Origin: Clostridiales bacterium
GTDB lineage: Bacteria; Bacillota; Clostridia; Tissierellales; Sedimentibacteraceae
NCBI GenBank assembly: GCA_003497505.1
Contig: DNNV01000149.1
Coordinates: 7,726 to 15,040 of the forward strand
Reading direction: 5' to 3'
DNA length: 7,315 nucleotides
A program made the position numbers and the translations under genes. The notes below the pieces were generated by a model. It was not told the DNA's origin. It saw only the letters and a list, made by a program, of their open reading frames with translations, and searched no databases. This document shows positions 5,039 to 7,315 of the stretch, in pieces (positions within the stretch are counted from its first letter, which is position 1; every line of letters begins with the position of its first letter).

Positions 5039-7184
5039 GATAAATTTCATAGAGTATAGTTCTTATACTTTCATTGGTGATTTGTTTGGCAGCTTCGTCA
5101 TAAAGATTTTTTCCCTCTGAGCGTCCCGCTCCCATTATGAGCTTAAGTAGGAAATCTTCAAACACCTGAATTTCATACTGCTTCGGCGAATTATTTCCAA
5201 GCTCTGCGAGGGCATTTTCAACCTTGCTTGATGAAAGAGAAGAAATGCGGAATTTTTCTGATTTTATAGTATTAACCGCTTCTTCATATTCACCCATGTA
5301 CATATTCAGATAAAAGAGAGTATCGGTAAAATAGCTCATATTTTTAAAGGCTTCCTTTGCTCCTGTCCAGTCCTTTGTCACAATACAATATCTTCCTAAA
5401 ATATTGTAGCCTTCATCACCAAGATCGTCTTCCAAATCATCTATAAGTGAACGTATTAAATTCTTATTTCCCTCTATCTCACCCATATCCATGTCCTGAA
5501 TTGTGCCTAAAAGTGATTTCCCGTCTACAAACGGAACATATAGCTTAGAAAGCTCCATAGCTCGTTCAAGGTTTCTTTCTCTGTCTTTCCAGCCAAACCC
5601 GTATATCTTCACGAGATACCTCACCGCTTCTTCATTACCAGGGTCATCCTTAAGTATATTTTCATAGTACTCTATTGCCTGCGGATACTTTTGCCCAAGA
5701 ATGAGCTTCTCACCTTCAGTCATTGTACCTTCTGCAATTACACTGGGCATGCTGTCATAATATTCTCTTAAAGGCAGGCTGCTGCTAATCAGGTTATGCT
5801 CCTCATCATATGCGTTTACCACCACCGGATACTCTGCTCCCGGCAGAAATATTCCCAGTATTGCTTCCGGACCAATGAGGCCTTCCTCACCCTTAGATAT
5901 CACCCCATATTTATCCCTTAATGATTTTATGCTAAATACAGATGATGTACCAATAATATTTAATTCACCACTTCTGTTTTCTATGGGAACCCGAAATGAG
6001 GCCCAGGCTCCTCCTTTTTTAAATGAATCTGAAAAAGCAATCAAATCAACATTGTAGTAAGCGGCTCCGTCTACCTCTTCCCATGAAACAGCGAACTCGT
6101 CGGAAGCAATTTTCTCTCCGGTTCCGGGAGAATTCACCTTGAAGGTGTCCTTGAACTCAAAATTTATTTCGCCTCCGCTTCCTCTTACATCCACGTATTT
6201 ATTCGCAACTTCCTTGAGCACCTTGTCTGTGAGGAGAGAACCATCCAAGCCTATTCCAATATCATATACCCCATCCTTGAACCCTACTGTTTTAAATTGG
6301 CCATCTTCATTTGTAATAGCTGCATAGCTGTATCCCCCAACGCTAAATCCTCTCTCTGCCTTCTGCACATATATTTCAACAAACGGCATTGGTTTTCCTT
6401 CATAGGTTACGGTCCCTTCTATAATGTTGTCTCCACTAAGCTCGCCCATAATATATTCATGCCAATACCTTCTGTCATAGGAGGATATGTCAGCCCCAAA
6501 CACTATGGATTTTCTTGAATCCCACGGAACTTTGTACATATCGTCCCATAAAGCTTTCGTTTCTCCATAGTTTCCATCAAAATAATTTATCTCCGCTTTT
6601 AAAATATTCAGCAGCACATCTGCCCTAGAATCATCCTCGTACCTTGCAACTACTTGCTTCGCACCTTCTCTGTCTCCATTGATGCGGAGCAGGAAGCCTT
6701 TATATACATCTGATATGTATATAATTTCTTCATTGCCGCTTTGCTGTCCATAATCAATCCACTTATGCAGCATGTCTGCATTTGACGTCAAAATCCCTAA
6801 ATCCAGCAGCATTTTATACGAATCAAAATAATACTGCTCTTCCTTTGTTCCCTTTGCATCCTCATTCATTACTTCTGCAAGCAGTTTCTTTGCTTTTTCA
6901 ATATTTTCCACACTTGTGTCAGCACCGCCTCCCCATCCTGCGGAATAAATTGCATACCTGCTGAAGCCTTTTATGAGGCCCTTGGCATACAGAAACTTTC
7001 CTTCAATGGGCTCCGATGTGGGATAGTCAACATATTTCTCATAGAAAAGAACAGCCTTGTCTGAGCCTTTGCTGTAAAGATACTCGGCAATTCCGAGGAT
7101 AGTCACCGGCAATGCCCACGTATACACAATCACAGCTGCTATAATCAATAAAATTAATGTTTTAATCTTTATTTTCATTTTCAT
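5013..7184 (-). CDS. Membrane-anchored protein with TPR-like helices, a carboxypeptidase-regulatory-like domain and an Fn3-like domain
   Basis: 723 residues; I do not recognise a named gene. A basic N-terminus (MKMKIKIK) is followed by one hydrophobic segment (about 9-30), so it is probably anchored with its body outside. Residues about 33-250 are helical, with TPR-like helix pairs ('GSDKAVLFYEKYVDY', 'INGDREGAKQVVARYEDDSR', 'FDGNYGETKALWDDMY'). Residues about 253-345 form a carboxypeptidase-regulatory-like domain (IIEGTVTYEGKPMPFVEIYV, 'ITNEDGQFKTVGFKDGVYDI'). Residues about 346-472 resemble Fn3 ('FAVSWEEVDGAAYYNVDLI', 'YPVVVNAYDEEHNLI'). A canonical TPR lies at about 485-520 ('GQKYPQAIEYYENILKDDPGNEEAVRYL'), and helical repeats continue to the end. 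The domains suggest a protein-interaction scaffold at the cell surface; no catalytic motif is seen. The ribosome binding site is weak (AGG 5 bases before ATG), and the start lies inside the preceding gene, suggesting translational coupling. Confidence 0.88.
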   Translation of the reverse strand: MKMKIKIKTLILLIIAAVIVYTWALPVTILGIAEYLYSKGSDKAVLFYEKYVDYPTSEPIEGKFLYAKGLIKGFSRYAIYSAGWGGGADTSVENIEKAKKLLAEVMNEDAKGTKEEQYYFDSYKMLLDLGILTSNADMLHKWIDYGQQSGNEEIIYISDVYKGFLLRINGDREGAKQVVARYEDDSRADVLLNILKAEINYFDGNYGETKALWDDMYKVPWDSRKSIVFGADISSYDRRYWHEYIMGELSGDNIIEGTVTYEGKPMPFVEIYVQKAERGFSVGGYSYAAITNEDGQFKTVGFKDGVYDIGIGLDGSLLTDKVLKEVANKYVDVRGSGGEINFEFKDTFKVNSPGTGEKIASDEFAVSWEEVDGAAYYNVDLIAFSDSFKKGGAWASFRVPIENRSGELNIIGTSSVFSIKSLRDKYGVISKGEEGLIGPEAILGIFLPGAEYPVVVNAYDEEHNLISSSLPLREYYDSMPSVIAEGTMTEGEKLILGQKYPQAIEYYENILKDDPGNEEAVRYLVKIYGFGWKDRERNLERAMELSKLYVPFVDGKSLLGTIQDMDMGEIEGNKNLIRSLIDDLEDDLGDEGYNILGRYCIVTKDWTGAKEAFKNMSYFTDTLFYLNMYMGEYEEAVNTIKSEKFRISSLSSSKVENALAELGNNSPKQYEIQVFEDFLLKLIMGAGRSEGKNLYDEAAKQITNESIRTILYEIYLDRDWDVI

Positions 7185-7315
7185 TTTTACCTGATGCCCT
7201 CCCCTCTATAAATATTATCTGAGAACCTCCTATATCTACGGTTCTCTCCATACGTACCTTCAATATGTCACGAGGAACTACGCCGATTGCACACACAATT
7301 AAAAACACCGCAACC
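7162..7315 (-). CDS. C-terminal end of an upstream membrane protein (5' end off window)
   Basis: An open frame enters from the right edge and ends at TAA (7162-7164), giving the last 50 residues. It begins with a hydrophobic segment (VAVFLIVCAIGVVP), then a basic turn and a strand-like stretch ('TVDIGGSQIIFIEG'), and ends in a charged tail (GKNENENKD). The other two frames of this strand are closed here. It overlaps the start of the 723-residue gene by 23 bases, which is typical of translationally coupled operon genes. The frame is short and truncated, so the gene call is tentative and the family unknown. Confidence 0.55.
   Translation of the reverse strand, partial: VAVFLIVCAIGVVPRDILKVRMERTVDIGGSQIIFIEGRASGKNENENKD
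7221..7246. repeat. Perfect 7-base inverted repeat upstream of the TPR gene
   Basis: GAGAACC (7221-7227) and GGTTCTC (7240-7246) with a 12-base loop, about 37 bases before the start of the 723-residue gene and inside the preceding coding frame. The minus-strand loop contains ATAGGA. It has no T-tract, so it is not an obvious terminator. It may be an mRNA structure affecting coupling, or chance. Confidence 0.4.

Overview
The window looks like a low-GC Gram-positive anaerobe of the Clostridia. The signs are AT-rich DNA, strong AGGAGG-type ribosome binding sites, a secreted cell-wall hydrolase with copper-amine-oxidase-N1 (Cu_amine_oxidN1) units, and an LUD/DUF162 protein of the short form common in Firmicutes. 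The 148-residue gene ends in TGA directly before a hairpin, so TGA is used here as a normal stop and there is no sign of a global code change.

Layout. On the minus strand, 1-2018 holds most of a secreted GH73 glucosaminidase, whose last residues lie off the left edge. Divergent from it on the plus strand (2223-2669) is a small cytoplasmic-looking protein with a carboxypeptidase-regulatory-like (prealbumin-like) fold. It converges on a membrane-anchored, beta-rich protein of unknown function (2747-3658, minus), with a long hairpin between them. An LUD-domain protein follows on the plus strand (3949-4590) with a clear sigma-A promoter. It converges on a small gene at 4688-4960 (minus). To the right is a 723-residue membrane-anchored TPR / regulatory-domain / Fn3-like protein (5013-7184, minus). 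Its start overlaps the 3' end of another gene that runs off the right edge.

The standout is 4688-4960. It has a perfect Shine-Dalgarno and encodes a complete 90-residue glutaredoxin-like protein, but only if the in-frame TGA at codon 12 is read through. That TGA sits exactly where the first cysteine of the family's CPDC redox motif should be (SRH-U-PDC). It is followed at the right distance by a short hairpin whose apical loop begins with G, which matches the general bacterial SECIS pattern. The best reading is a selenocysteine-containing glutaredoxin (U12-x-x-C15) that standard gene callers would miss. It has its own candidate promoter inside the 3' end of the TPR gene and a stem-loop with a T-tract downstream.

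The genes do not form one obvious pathway. Three or four products are extracytoplasmic or membrane-anchored (cell-wall hydrolase, 303-residue anchored protein, TPR protein, partial membrane protein), suggesting a cell-envelope neighbourhood. The LUD protein and the seleno-glutaredoxin are cytosolic redox-type proteins placed tail to tail.
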